From assembly GCA_029204225.1 (NCBI GenBank), contig CM055113.1, positions 30,927,024-30,991,023 on the forward strand: 64,000 nucleotides of DNA. Reading direction: 5' to 3'. The notes beneath the pieces were generated by a model. That model saw nothing but the letters and a program-made list of their open reading frames with translations. It was not told the origin of the DNA and did not search any database. Within the stretch, counting starts at the first letter, position 1. Each line of letters starts with the position of its first letter. Both the position numbers and the translations under genes were made by a program. This document shows positions 21,895 to 34,560 of the stretch, piece after piece. Source of the stretch: Diphasiastrum complanatum (Eukaryota; Streptophyta; Lycopodiopsida; Lycopodiales; Lycopodiaceae).

Positions 21895-24800
21895 CCCCCC
21901 CTTAATCTGGATCCGTGAATGCCTTGATATTCAGACTAAGCAATGCACAAAAATTGTTGTGTGCATTAACAATTAATGCCTTCATGAATATATCTGCAAC
22001 CATGTCCTGCGTTCTGCAGTACGTTAAGCTCACCTCCTTGTTGAGAACCTTGTCCCTGATGTAGTGAAATTTTTTATTTCAATGTGCTTACTCCTAGAGT
22101 GAAATCTAGGGTTGGCCGAATAGCACTTTGATTATCACAGAACAAAATTGTAGTGTACTGATACAGACTAACGTTTGACAATAAATTTCTCTACCAAAAT
22201 GCTTCCTTAATAGATTGAGAAGCAGCAATGTATTTTGCTTCTGTAGAAGAAAGTGCGATAGAGGTTTGCTTACGACTGTTCCATGAGATAGGACCGTTGT
22301 CGAAGAAGAATGCAAATCCAGATGTGGACTTATGATTGTCTACATCTCCTCCCCAGCTTGCATCAGAATATCCACTGAGTTGATGAAAATTGTCGTTGTC
22401 GACATCTCCATGGCAGATGCACTGGTCCATGGTAGCTCGAATATACCTCATGACTCTTATGAGTGCCTTCCAATGGGTAATGCCAGGATTAGCCATATAT
22501 TGGCTGAGTGAGCTTACTGCAAAAGAGATATCTGGTCTTGTATAGACCATTGTGCATGCGAGATCCAAGTATCGATCGATAAGGATACTCTCTCATCTGC
22601 TCCTCTTCCTGCTTGGTCTGGGGACATTGATCCTTTGACAAATGCAGACCTGGATCCATCGGTGAGTGAGCTAATTTACAATTCATTAGATTGTATCTGT
22701 TAAGAACATTGTGAAGATACCTTTGTTGAGTGATGTAAATCAGTCGTCTCGGTTTGTCTCTGTGGATTTGAATGCCTAGACAGAAGTGAGCTTTGTCCAG
22801 ATCAATCATGTCGAACTCTAAAAACAGCATCTTCTTAGAATCCTTGACCAAATTGGTATTGTTGTTGAAGAGCAACGTGTCATCCACGTATAAGGTGATG
22901 ATGATGAAGGATTGCTGCACTGACTTGGAATAGACATTGCAATCAACAATGCTTGGTTTGATCCTTTCTTGATGAGGAATGTGTTGATTCTCTGAAACCA
23001 AGCTCTGGCAGACTGTTTCAAGCTGAATAGTGCTTTGTGGAGTTTACAGACATGATTCTTCATACCTTCTAGAATGTATCCTTCAGGTTGGATCACGTAG
23101 ATGTCTTCTTGTATAACTCCATTCAGATAAGTTGCTTGTACATCAAGTTGATGTACTTCGAGGTCGACAACTGCAGCATAAGACAAGAGTGCTCGGATCG
23201 ATGAATGTTTGACTACTGGACTGAAAGTCTTGTTGTAGTCAACGTTGGGGATCTAAGTGAATCCTCGTGCTACCAGTCTTGTCTTCCTTCGATCAATTGT
23301 TCCATTGGCATTGTATAAATATCCATTTGCAATCAATGATATTGCAGCCAATAGGAGCTTCGACTAGTGACCATGTCTAGTTCTTGATCAAAGAGGAATA
23401 CTCTCTGTCCATAGCTTCTATCCAGAGATCAGAGTCTGGGTGTCTGAGTGCCTCTTCGACTGTCATCGGTTCCTGTATCAAGAGACATGCAGACTCAAGA
23501 GTATACCTCGAGGGTTGTGTGCGCACTCGGCTTGATATTCTGAGAGGATTTGATTGATGAACTGCTTCTGACACTTGTTGTTGGTTAGCAGCAACATCTT
23601 CATTTGATTTGTTGTCAAAAAGTGGGTTGACAATGGACACGCCTGAGCTAGAGGCTCAGACAGTCGTGTCAATGGCAGGTGATGAAGGTTCTCCTGGAGC
23701 AATATCCTTGTCTTTGATGTCGATGAATTAATCCTTGATAAAGACTGTATCCCGGCTATACAAGATTTGTTGGGTATCAGGATCATACAGCTTGTATGTA
23801 TTATCAAATGAAGTATATTTGATCAGGATGGTCTTGAGACCTTTGAAGTCCAATTTCTTCTTGGTGCCTTTTGGGATTTGTGCATAGGCAACACATCCAA
23901 ACACTCTTAGGTTCTTCACAGAAGGCTTAGAGCCTGTCCACACCTCGTGGGGTGTCTAGCCTGTGAGGGCCTTGGTCGAACATCTGTTCTGGACCTAAGT
24001 TGTAGTGGAGACAGCTTCGGCCCAGAATCTCCTGGGCCGCGATGCATGCGCTAGCATACATTTGGCTGATTCAAGGCTAAGTTATTAGACTGAGGATTGT
24101 AAGGAGTGATGAATTGCTGCTCAATGTCTTGGCTTTGGCAGTACTCCTTATACTTGATAGAGATATATTCTCCACCATTGTCTGACCTTAGAGCCTTGAT
24201 CGCCATTCCAATCTTCTTTTCTGCACGCTCCTTGAAGATTCTGAAGTAGTTGAAGGCTTCTGATTTCTTCTTTATAAAGTACACCATAGTTCTCCTGGAA
24301 AATTCATCAATAAAAGCTATAAAATACTCTGCATCCTTCAGTGAAGGATTTTTCATCGGGCCATAAATGTCTGAATGTACAATGCCTAACAATCCTCTAG
24401 CAATATGCTGATGGCTTGATTTAATGGTTTCCTAGTTTGTATACCAACTAGACAGTCTTCACAGCCATGTAACTCGACTTTATCATGAGGATATCAAGAA
24501 CAATAGATTGTCTATACATTTGTTGTACAGTAGCATGATTCAAGTGACCAAGTCTATAATGCCAAAGTAGACTTTTATTTGCATGAATAGAAGTACTGAG
24601 CGCCTGACTAGAGGCAGAAAAGCAATGACTTAATTTATACAAGTATCCATGCCTCTTTTCGAGTGCTAGGATCTTGCTTGTCCTATCAACTACTTTGCAA
24701 TGATCACATTCGAATTCCACTCTATGTCCTAGATCTGTGATTCTGCTTACAGAGAACAGATTCGTAGATAAATTTGGTACATACAGGACTTTAGAAAGTA

Positions 24801-24933
24801 GCTTAGACTGATCATTTGCAAAGCTTAATCTTACAATATTTTTCACCCTTAATAGCTTGTGTGCTATTGTCGCCAAGGTGAACATATTTCTGGTTACTCT
24901 AAGGTGTATAGGTGAACATATTTTTGGGTACTG
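21895..24933 (-). pseudogene. Copia B pol, truncated at its 5' end by RBR copy 2
   Basis: Reading the minus strand from 24933: KYVHLGDNSTQAIKG and VLYVPNLSTNLFSVSR (protease to gag-pre-integrase), LLWHYRLGHLNHATV, then integrase GIVHSDIYGPMK, ALRSDNGGEY and TPYNPQSN, where the final glutamate part is lost. The integrase end NLRVFGCVAYAQIPKG is at 23943-23728. Reverse transcriptase pieces include VHQLDVQATYLNG, HKALFSLKQSARAW and ITLYVDDTLLF (near 22880), and RNase H includes SGYSDASWGGDVDN and SSTEAKYIAASQS. Several stops and frameshifts break it. The 5' side ends at 24933/24934 against the RBR exon, and AATATGTTCACCT occurs twice at the junction. Confidence 0.9.
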
Positions 24934-26440
24934 TATGGTTGCAGCCGGCTCTGCGCTCAATGATTCGAGCACAATTTTTGCATCGGTGCCATTTCTGACT
25001 TTTTGCTAATTCAAGCAGTTCCTTATCTCCAGACGCCTCAGGAGTTGTAAGTCCATCTTGATACTGAGCACAGGTGACACTTCCATGCCAGGGCACAACA
25101 CAGTCCATGCAGAATGCACGATGACATGCCTCACATTCAACGCATCCCACAGCAGTCATATGTGGGTGCGCGGAGATGTTTGACTGTTTACAAATGTCAA
25201 TTTCTGGCTTAACCATAAGGCTTGAACAGTCAGGGTAAGGGCAGTACAGTCGCTCTGTCTCGGGGATTGTAGCTTCAATTTGTCGCGTAGTCCGAGTACG
25301 GAATGATTCTAAAGAAAGAAGTAGGGAACACTGAACACTGATTGAAATTCAGAACATTGAGGCAACCCACTTAAGGACAGTATATAGACAGTTGACCACA
25401 TTGACAGCGGGCCTCAGCATGCTTGGAAAGACAGATGGCGCAAAATCTATGTTGACAGCCTGCCACAAAGTGCTTAGATGATCAGAATCCATTCAAATCT
25501 TTCACTCACAAAATAGATAAATTTAGTACGTTGAGGATGAATTTTTGAGACTGACAAACTCGACATTGCAACACTTATGCATGTACCATAATGATGAACT
25601 AATCTGTAGCATAGATGTGGAAGGTGTTCTACCAGTGTTCGGTTGCTTCAAATTTCAGAATGCTAGTTATGATATTCATGTGGACGTGGTTGCTCAAGCC
25701 AAAAGGACGTCATGTCAAGGCGCGACTGTTTACCAAAAACACAGGTCTCCGCAGAGTCGTAAGCGGCCAGCCTCAGAAGACAGTAGCTCAACTTCCAACA
25801 GACTACAAAGTTGCTTAGAACAGATCTACTAGAAATTTGTGAATGTAGAATCTTTACCTTCTACAATGAGAAAACTAGCGGAGGGTTTTTCTTCCATGCA
25901 AATCTGGCAGACTTCCCCGAGCCCACTCTTATAGTCAACTAGATATTTCCACTTCTTGTACGTTTGTGCAGTTCCCCTTTCCCAAATAAGATCATCACCA
26001 ACAAAGTTTTCTGGATCTCTCTTTCCTTTCTCCTGTTTCGATCGTCCACCTCTAATGATTGGATGTACAACATGCAAGCTTGATCCCATTCCAACTCCAG
26101 GATGTTCATTGTAAGGAGATGATGCTCTTTTGGGCAAATCAGCCAAGGAACGTGCAAACTGGAAATCATGCTCTTGGATTGCATCCAATTGGGAGAACCT
26201 CGAGGTCTCTCTTAGGGCCATCTCCTGGTCCTCCGCCTCCCGAGTAAGACTACCCAGCTCCAAGATACTGAGATAGATAGTATTGCGTTTGTCTTCTTCT
26301 GCGAGACCTGCATATTGTATCTCACATGAGGGACAGGATAAGACAAAGTACGCTACGTCTCTTTGCTGCTGCCAATTCCTCCATTGAAGTATCTAGTGCT
26401 AGACCTAGTCGCTCAATTATCAGAGCACAAAAAGCAGCTC
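24934..26440 (-). pseudogene. RBR-type E3 ubiquitin ligase pseudogene, copy 2
   Basis: Exon 1 (from about 26440 to 25858) contains the longest N-terminal part: SCPSCEIQYAGLAEEDKRN, QLDAIQEHDFQFARSLADLP and CQICMEEKPSASFLIVEG at the donor. Upstream, AAFCALII and LGLALDTSMEELAAAKRR (near 26430-26350) resemble the RNase-H-like domain found before RBR in some plant proteins, but in a different frame. Exon 2 (from 25459) has the RING1 end, the IBR residues VGCVECEACHRAFCMDCVV and the RING2 start WHRCKNCARIIERRAGCNH. It stops there, one residue pair before the expected catalytic cysteine, where copia B sequence begins. A stop (TAC to TAA near 25371) and an 8-bp tandem duplication near 25330 break it as well. 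Confidence 0.8.
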
Positions 26441-26673
26441 ATGTTAGAGCTTGTTTCTGTAAATGAGCTCTTGCTCATGCACTACAATGTATTAGGGTGC
26501 AGTTGAGAGGACATTTTGCCCATTAAAGATTTTTAGAATTGGCTGAGCCTAAGTTTTTCAAATTTGGCAAAATGTCATCTGCCCGAGCACCTTCCATTGA
26601 GTAACGGGTACCTCTGCTTTTCTTCACATAAACTTTATAAAACATAATTAGCACTTGAGCTGTCTTTTGTTTT
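26441..26673. other. Unassigned sequence upstream of RBR copy 2
   Basis: No feature recognised between the RBR-related sequence and the 345-bp repeat. Confidence 0.25.
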
Positions 26674-27018
26674 AATTCACATGACAATTACAAAAGAGAA
26701 TAGGCATTATGAAATGGAATAAGACTATGTAATCTTTACAATATTAATTACTTGAAATCATGCCATGCAATATGCCACTTGGATGTTGCAAAAATATCAG
26801 TGGCAGATTCTGTTGTTTAAGTTGTCCAAAAAATGGACTGAATAAGCAAGAGGCATCCATTACGTGGATGTCTCAAACATGAACATGCATGAGAGTCGAG
26901 CGTCGAGATGAGGAGATGGACGATAATTACCTTTATTGTACACTACTTCCGCTGAAAGTCGCACGCTCCATAAGATACACTAATAGGTTTCCTTACGGGC
27001 TTCTTATGGCAATGATCG
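26674..27018 (-). repeat. Dispersed 345-bp repeat, copy 2 (inverted)
   Basis: Reverse complement of 6284-6628 with equal length and scattered substitutions. Flanks differ between the copies, so the unit ends are close to these coordinates. Confidence 0.7.
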
Positions 27019-27482
27019 AGCTTGTTACGGGCTATAATCGCAAGGACTCATAACAGGTTTCTTTACGAACCACTTACGAGTTACAGGTTCTTTATAGGTA
27101 GCGATCAAGATAGGCGAGATTGTAGCTGCAGTTCAACAAATGTTATGTATGTGTGAACAGTAGCAAAAAACTAACTAACAGAGAGGTTTAAAAGGATTTG
27201 GAGTCTTTGATCCTTCTGTTGAATCAATTGTTAGAAAATTGATGATTCTACGGTGGACTTGGGAGGTCGTGATGGGGGCTGGGCTAGCAAATTAATGTCC
27301 TAAAAGCGAAAAATGAGGCGCGTATTGAAAGCCATGTTGACGGGTTTGAAAGAATTTTTTTATAAATCCATAAATCTTAGAATGGTGTAGCTCCCATATT
27401 TGCGCAAAATAACATTTATCCAGGTCTTGTTCTTTTTTCAAAGTGAGAGTATTATGTCAACAAACATAATGAGAGTATTATG
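27019..27482. other. Unassigned sequence
   Basis: Three short phrases with AGGTTTC/CGGGCTTC-like similarity lie near 26990-27100. No gene is seen. Confidence 0.25.
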
Positions 27483-28307
27483 TTAACAAACAACATTTAA
27501 CACTTTTGTTACATGTTGTACTAAAACTTCTGATATCGAGTGACCTCTGAGAGTAGTCTTAAAGTCCAAAAATTTTGCTTTCCAATAAGATTTGTATGTC
27601 ATTTTTGCCCTTTTCTTCTGTCGAAAATTGCCTGTTGATGATGGATGCATCAACACCCATGAATTTTTTGTATATTTTGTTGGCTTCCAATTATCAGCAT
27701 TATCTTTCTCATTGTAAAGAATCACAGACTCAACTGTAGATCTTGGTTTCCTTGCCATTGCTATTTTCAAAGCTTGGGTGCCAAACATCTCTCTGATATG
27801 ATACTTAATTTCAATTTTTTGTATCACATTTAATCTAATGTGAATACCACAGTAGTCCTATATTTTCACAATCACTTGTAGGAATATTGGATGTGATTCA
27901 CTCTGATGTTGGAAAGCTGCAATACAGAGGAAGAAGTCCAAAGGAACTTGCAGATAGTGGTATATATTTTTATGAGTCTTCATATATACCACATATGGAT
28001 GGAGGTTTTGGCAAGCTCGTAGCAATTCCATTGCCTAATTTTTAGAGTGATGAGTGCCTACTCCTGACAGTATTGTTTATGAGCATATATTTGTTGATTT
28101 TTTCTCAAGTGCTAGTGTTCGAAGGACACCAACTTTATTTGTTTGCAAGGATTTATTAGATGAGACTTTGTGAGATCTCATGGATCAAGGCTGGGATAGT
28201 AAAACAAATAATGATATAGAATGCAGGATAAAAAAAGTCGTCGATGATCTTCCGTTATCATATCGAAAAACAAATGCTAAGTATCACATTTAGCTAATAT
28301 CCCGTCA
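27483..28307. pseudogene. Unrecognised decayed coding sequence, right half of the host element of copia A
   Basis: A minus-strand frame (27827-27483) reads KNSWVLMHPSSTGNFRQKK, and plus-strand pieces read DSGIYFYESSYIPHMDGGFG (near 27955) and RIKKVVDDLPLSYRKTNAK (near 28229). None matches a family I know. By the target-site duplication this sequence was once continuous with 12713 leftward. Confidence 0.3.
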
Positions 28308-28312
28308 TTATC
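28308..28312 (-). other. Target-site duplication GATAA of copia A, right copy (inverted)
   Basis: The plus strand has TTATC immediately outside the LTR end, the reverse complement of GATAA at 12714-12718. Confidence 0.8.
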
Positions 28313-29042
28313 TGTGAAGTTTATAGCACGCGTGAACTTCACCACACACCCTATAGGATCTTACTGAGGTGTTGTGATTGCACAAGATTGATCAAAGAAT
28401 AGTATGCTTAAAAAATCTAAGGCAAGAGCACAATGGCATACATCTGATGAAAAAATCTAACTCTGCACTATGAGAAATGAATGTCAGAAATAATCCTAAG
28501 TGTTCAGTATGGGAAAAAGAGGTTGCTCTTGGGTAGAGAGAGACAATCATACATAGAAAACTCGGGTAGAGAGAGAATGAGTCCAAAACACCAAAATCTC
28601 AATATTCACAATATGGCAAAATATGCCCAGCTTTCCCTACATGAGAGAGACTCGAATTCCTACAATGGAGTTGCATGGAAAGTCCACTTAACTGAACTAA
28701 TTCACCTACTAGAGATCCACATGTGTAACTGCATGCATGTATGGTGCATGTACTGCATGTCAACTCATAAAATTGCCTAGACATGTGTAGATCAAAGAAA
28801 CTACTTTGCATGTTGCATGCACTGATTGCATGTGGCTTGCATGCATACAATAAGACTTTGCATGCTATCAAAACATCTGCATGTCATCATAATTGAACCT
28901 AGCTAACTCAAATCCGAACTACACTAGAAGGATATGTGCTCTATTCACACTCCTTGTATGTACGACATGAAATCTAGTGAAAATTATCATGGACATGATC
29001 CCAAACTCAAGATAGGAAGATAATATTTTAATAATCTTCACA
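28313..29042 (-). mobile_element. Copia A, 3' LTR (730 bp, inverted)
   Basis: The minus strand begins TGTGAAG at 29042 and ends CTTCACA at 28313, the same ends and exactly the same length as the 5' LTR at 12719-13448. A purine tract (AAGGAGGAG, 29051-29043) precedes it. The two LTRs are very similar by eye, with scattered single-base differences, for example GTAGGTAAA/GTAGGTGAA near the middle. Confidence 0.9.
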
Positions 29043-29571
29043 CTCCTCCTTAAAATTTATGTTCCTATCAACATAGATTTTGAAATTAGGCCAAGGTTAG
29101 ACCTCATCTTCATAAAGACATTCTTGAGTAGAGGCTTGGTGAGAAGATCTGCAACACAATCTGAAGATGAAATATGCTCCAATGAGATCTCTCTTCCAAT
29201 GACTTTTTCTCTTACAAAATGATGAGCCACTTCAATATGCTTGCTCCTTGCATGAAAGACTGGATTATTTTGCAAGAGCCTGAGCAGAAATGTTATCATT
29301 CTTGATCATTGGTAAATCTTCATCTGCATAACACTTAAGCTCCAAAAGTAGCCTTTTGATCCATAAAATCTCCTTTGTTGTGGTTGTAAGAGATTTGTAT
29401 TCAACTTCACAGGATGATAAGGAAATAGTTGTCTGCTTCTTTGACAGCCAAGAAACCAAATTTCCTCCAAGAAATATAGTGTAAGCACTTGTGGATTTCC
29501 TATCCAACACCTGTCTCCTGCAAAATCTGAATCTGAAAAAGCAATCAAAGTCAGATCTTCTCCTTCATAGT
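29043..29571 (-). pseudogene. Copia A RNase H, displaced and inverted 3' part
   Basis: The minus strand reads YEGEDLTLIAFSDSDFAGD, then after a frameshift KSTSAYTIFLGGNLVSWLSK and TTISLSSCEVEYKSL, then KHIEVAHHFVREKV and DCVADLLTKPL. These are the ordered RNase H motifs of copia pol. The first motif is exactly what should follow YISSTLDYGLYC at 18340, so this is the missing 3' end of copia A. Confidence 0.9.
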
Positions 29572-32411
29572 ATCAAGGAGCAAGATACACACTTGTTAAT
29601 GGCTTACAACAGTGGCAACGAGGACCACGATAGCTGGTACCTGGACATCAACACTACCCAACACATGACCTCTCGCAAGGAATGTTTTACCGAGTATGCA
29701 GCTTACAGCAAAGATCAATTCATCTACCTTGGAGATTCAAGCATCATACGCATGGACAACAAAGGAACAGTCAAGATCACTTTCAGCACTGTTCTTTCTC
29801 TTTATGTTACCAATGTTTTTCATGTACCTCAATTGTCAATGAACCTGTTGTCAGTTTCTAAGATGACTGATGAGGGCTATATTGTTATTTTCTCATCTGA
29901 GTAGTTATCGATGAAGATACTACTCTGACTACATGCTCTAGAGTCAGAAATCTTTATGTACTCTCTAATTCAATTGCATTAGCTACTATCTCTAATGAAA
30001 ATGTAAATGATAATGCTATTTTGTGGCATAGTCGATTTGGACACGTGAATACAAGATCACATTCTTATATGGGTTGTAATAATTTAGTTGATGGATTGTA
30101 TTTCCCTTTTTCATTAGATAGGAATTCTTTTTTTTTTGTGAATCATGCATCTATGGGAAGCACTCTAGAAGCAAGTTTCCCAGATCACATTCTATCAAAA
30201 CAAAGCATGTATTGGATCTTGTACATAGCGATCTTTGTGGTCCAATGCCAACTCCATCCTTAGGAAATGCAATCTATTTTATCACTTTCACAGATGATTA
30301 TTCTAGATGGTCTATAGTCATGTTCATTAAGCACAAATCTGAAGTTTTTGAATGCTATAAGAGATTCAAGGTCATGGCTGAGACACAAACGTCTACAAAA
30401 TTGAAAGCTCTTCAAACTGATGGTGGCGGCGAATACCTCTTTAACGAGATGTCTGACTACATGGCTGAACATGGTATTAGAAGACAGTTCACAACTTCCT
30501 ATTCACCTCAACAGAATGGGATTCCAGAAAGGAAGAATTGAACGCATCTTAACTCAGCTAGATCCATGCTATATCAATCACATCTACCTACGAAGTTTTT
30601 GGCAGCAGCTACTGACACAGCCTGTTACGTACAGAACAGATCCAACACCAAGCCATCAACAACAAAATTCCTTATGAAGTTTGGCATGAATACAAGCTGC
30701 TCTGGAGACATTCAAGAAGAAGCATCATCGCATCCTAGTCAACCAAGCGTCCGTAGATTCTCAAGAGCTCGGACAGTTTCTAAGAGGTATACACCTCAAA
30801 TTCTAGACTTCATCAGAAGCACAAGAGAGCCTAGCCGAAGCAATCAACTCCAAGGATGTTGTGAAGTGAAAAGAAGCTATGGAAAATGAGTACAGCTTAC
30901 TTTTGATGAACCAAACCTAGACACTGGTGAACTTCCCCACTCACAAGAGAGTTATTGACAACAAGTGGATTTTAAGAAGAAGATCAGCTCTTTTGGTTCC
31001 ATTGCAAAATGGAAAGCACGGTTCATGGCTAAAGGATTCACTCAAGTCCAAGGAGTGGATTATCAAGAAATCTTCAATCCCATTATCAAGATGTAGTCAA
31101 TCAGGACTCTGATTGCATTAGCAACTGCGGAAGACCTCTAAATGCACTAGATGGATGTCAAGACAACGTTTCTCAATGACAACGTGGAAGAGGAGATGTA
31201 TACCTTCCAACCAGAATGATTTGAAGTCAAAGGCCAAGAGCACAAAGTATGCAAGCTACACAAAGCAATCTATGGTCTGAAGCAAGCTGCAAGGGCATGG
31301 TTTGAAAGAATCATTTCTTATCTCATTCAATTGGGTTTCACAAACAATTCAGCTGACCGTAATGTTTATTTCAAGCATATAGGTATCTATTCAGTTCACA
31401 TAGCTCTTTACGTAGATGATGCATTCATTTTGTCTAACGACACTTCTCTACTGCACAGTACTAAGAGTGATCTGTCAAAAGAATTTGAGATGACTGATTT
31501 AGGGGCTATTCATTCTTTGCTAGGAATTCACATTACTAGAAATAGACTTCAGAAGAAGATCTATCTTAGCCAGCCGACATATCTAAAAGACATTTAGAAA
31601 ATTTTCATATGTCTGATTGCAAACCAATTGATACTCCAATGGATCCAAGTATAGTATTGACTAAACCTACTTGTGAGGATTCTGATAGTAAGTACTCGAC
31701 TTAGCAAAGTAGCCTTATCATTCACTTATAGGATCTTTGATGTATGCAATGTTGTGTACTAGACCAGATCTAGCATACACTGATGTCCAATCCTAGGATC
31801 TTTCATTGGAAAACATTAAAGAGAGTGATGAGATATATTCAGAAAAATTTAGATCACTATCTATGTTATGATGGAAATGCCATCGACCCACTCGTCCTGT
31901 GAGGCTACTTCAACTCAGATTGGGGAGTAATAGTTGGGGCTTCAGATTGGGGAGTAACAAAAAATCTACCTTCGAGTTCTCTTTCTATTTGGCGGGGGAC
32001 CAATTTTGTGGAACTCAAGGAAGCATAAATCAGTCACGTTTTATTTCGACCGAGGCAGAGTACATCGCATCATGTCAAGCTTCAAAAGAAGCTGTATGGA
32101 TCAGGTTACTACTTCACGACTTACATCACACTCAGCTCAATAACACCATTCTGTGTGACAACTTGAGCTGTATTTCATTGTCGTTGAAACCCAGATTGCA
32201 TGGCAAATCCAAGCAGATAGAAATCCAATTTTTGGGAAAAAGTCTTCTCAGGGCAAGTGATCCTTCAATATTGCTCTACAACAGAAATGGTTGCAGACAC
32301 CTTCACCAAAGCGCTTCCCAGGATCAAGCATCAGAAGTCCTTCAACATGCTGAATCTGGCGAAGATACCAAGGCACCAATCGTGACCTTAAGAGGGACTG
32401 CTGAAAATTAA
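29572..32411 (+). pseudogene. Copia C, 5'-truncated pol with an RNase H end
   Basis: Sequence begins SIKEQDTHLLMAYNSGNEDH, then the protease region SWYLDINTTQHMTSRKECF where the DSG/DTG triad is altered to DIN. The gag-pre-integrase ILWHSRFGHVN follows. Integrase has MDLVHSDLCGPMPTPS, LQTDGGGEY and SPQQNGIPERKN, all three acidic residues. After heavy damage the reverse transcriptase reads HKAIYGLKQAARAWFERI and IALYVDDAFILSND, then YLKDI and a stop near 31596. RNase H has STEAEYIASCQASKEA, and the end reads VTLRGTAEN. The possible LTR start TGCTGAAAATTAAG is near 32398. No 5' LTR or gag is present. Confidence 0.85.
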
Positions 32412-32668
32412 GTCCATAGGTCTCCTTGGTGAATAACAATTTCTATTTCAATATTCTTCCACATTTACTGATCTTTGATCTAGGATCAAGTGGAACCCAT
32501 TTTGGGTTCTATGTCTGCTCATCTGATACCTACGGGAATCACAACTTAGATAGCCAAACTATTTGAAGAACGACTACAACAGGCTTCCGGTTGATCTTTA
32601 GCAAAGGGTAACCAATCCTATCATTTTTCAGGTTCAGATGTTAAGTTCAACCATTTGAAGATCATTGA
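32412..32668. other. Possible 3' LTR remnant of copia C
   Basis: Follows the pol end directly, as a 3' LTR would. No second copy exists in the window to confirm it. Confidence 0.3.
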
Positions 32669-33120
32669 TGTCATGCCCATGACTGGTCTCAGGTGGCTGT
32701 CCACGCTAGGGATCGGTAGACCAACAACCCGTAAGTTAATTGTGACTATAAGGGAATTGGGGCCCTTATGTGTACATGGTCATAATTAATGGTTGTAGGC
32801 CTAAAGACATGGTGGAGGAGTTGGTATGGGTCTAAGTGAGTCATTAGGGAACTGGATGATGTGGCCCAGATAGGCTGCAGAGGTGTCCAGTGAGGTGTCA
32901 CAGTGCACTACTAGTGGTGTATGGGCCTTGGAGGGTATAAGTATACCTGCTGGGCTCTCACTAGTGTATGCTTGATTTGTGATGAGTAGCTACATGCTAC
33001 TGATGTGACTCCTCTTTCCATGACTCTGATTGATCCATAGCTTGGGGGCTAGATCCGTACGATCTAGGTTTGGTTGGGTTGGTTTAACCTCCACCGGTTC
33101 CCATGTGTTGTTGCTTCAAC
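32669..33120. mobile_element. Possible solo LTR, unassigned
   Basis: Compositionally distinct, GC-richer block that starts TGTCATGCCCATGACTGG and ends near GCTTCAACA. A GGGTATAAGTATACC stretch near 32935 could be a promoter. No target duplication was found, so this is only a candidate. Confidence 0.3.
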
Positions 33121-33157
33121 AAAAATGCTAACCACAGAGTAATCGGCAACAACAAAA

Positions 33158-34560
33158 TTGACACGGAATTCCTTCCAAGAAATCAATTCGAAAAGCATAA
33201 AAATGAACCAATTGGAGCCTGGTAGTGCACTTACCACACAATCAATTGCGATTCAAAAATTATTTCCAACGGGAACTAAATTTCACAATTCCACCATTTG
33301 TCGCTTACTTTGTCAGATTCTCGAGAAAACGTCGAGATTTCCACTTAGCACTTTCAATGGTAAATCTTGCTTAGACTGGCTCTAATGCCATGCACGAAGA
33401 GATCGAATCCATGAGGAAGAATGAGTTATGGACATTGCAGCCAGTACCGGACAAGCGAAAGATAGTGCAATGCAAATGGATATACAAGTGAAGTATGGAC
33501 CAGATGGAAATGTTTCAAGGTACAATGCCAGACTTTTAGCGAAGGGATTTTCTCAAAAGTACGACATCGTGAAACATGCATCCCTACATTTACTATTTTC
33601 ATATGTAGCTGCTTATGACCTCAGGATTCACGTAGTCGATGAGAAGACAACATTCTTACATGGCAAATTAAATGAGGAAGTCTATATGGACCAACCATCG
33701 GGTTACATCTGTGAATCACTTCCCACATATGCCTACCGAATGCACAAAAGTATCTACAGTTTGAAGCAATCCACGCGACAATGGTACAAGAAGAATGATC
33801 ATGCCCTATGATCCTAAAGTTTCCAACCACTGATGGCCAATTACAATGTTTAAGGTCATAGATGAGAAGATCATCATTGTTGTTGTGTATGTGGACGACA
33901 CACAGATACTATGTAGAAGCAAAGAGTTGATTGTCGAAGTAAAGTGCGACATCTCGAAACATTTCGAGATAACAGACATAGGAGGATATAGATGCTACCT
34001 AGGCTTGCAAATCGACCACGACTATAACAAAGCAAAGCTATACATTCATTAGTCTGGATAGATCCAGAAGATCTTAGATGATTTTGGGATGACAGTTTTC
34101 CCAATGCTTGCAGGAACAATTATGACAAACGAAGATAGTCCAAAGACTAACAAAGAGAAAGAGATAATGCAACACACGCCTTACAAGAGGCTGATTAGAT
34201 CATTGATGTACCTAGCAGATAACACAGTGTCATGCCCCGAACTTGCTTATGTCGTGTTTAGGATGAGTCAGTTCAGCATGAACCTAGACTCAACACACTA
34301 GAGGATTGGACCTAGTCGAAAAGAATGAGCTGAAAACCACCTTCATCGGAACAAAGCAGATGGTAGCACACATCTTTACCAAGCCCTTACACAACAAAAT
34401 CTTTGAGATGTTGAGGAAGAGTCTGGGAATTGTAAAGCTACCAAGCTTTGATAGGCAGTTGAAGAAACTAAATGTTTCTATCCACAAAGCTTTGTTAGCT
34501 TGCGAGTTCTGTAGGAAAAATAGTAATTATTCTTCCACAGAGAACACGATGAAAGTTTGA
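33158..34560 (+). pseudogene. Copia D, reverse transcriptase and part of RNase H
   Basis: The reverse transcriptase begins with HEEIESMRKNELWTLQPV and CKWIYKVKYGPDGNV near 33395-33500, continues with YNARLLAKGFSQKYD and HGKLNEEVYMDQPSGY, and the catalytic VVVYVDDTQILCRS near 33880. Later parts read TDIGGYRCYLGLQID and RLIRSLMYLADN. The RNase H core is deleted: the sequence passes from FSMNLDSTH directly to ELKTTFIGTKQMVAHIFTKP, the usual C-terminal end. Several stops are present. Nothing upstream of reverse transcriptase is recognisable. Confidence 0.8.

Noticed and set aside
20275..24933. Copia F gag and copia B pol as two halves of one inverted element
   Set aside because: The LTR sequence before the copia F primer site does not resemble the copia B 3' LTR, unlike the clear match for copia A.
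32669..33120. Same LTR family as the gypsy LTR at 42227
   Set aside because: Both contain ATGTC.ATGCC near the start, but the following sequence does not align by eye.
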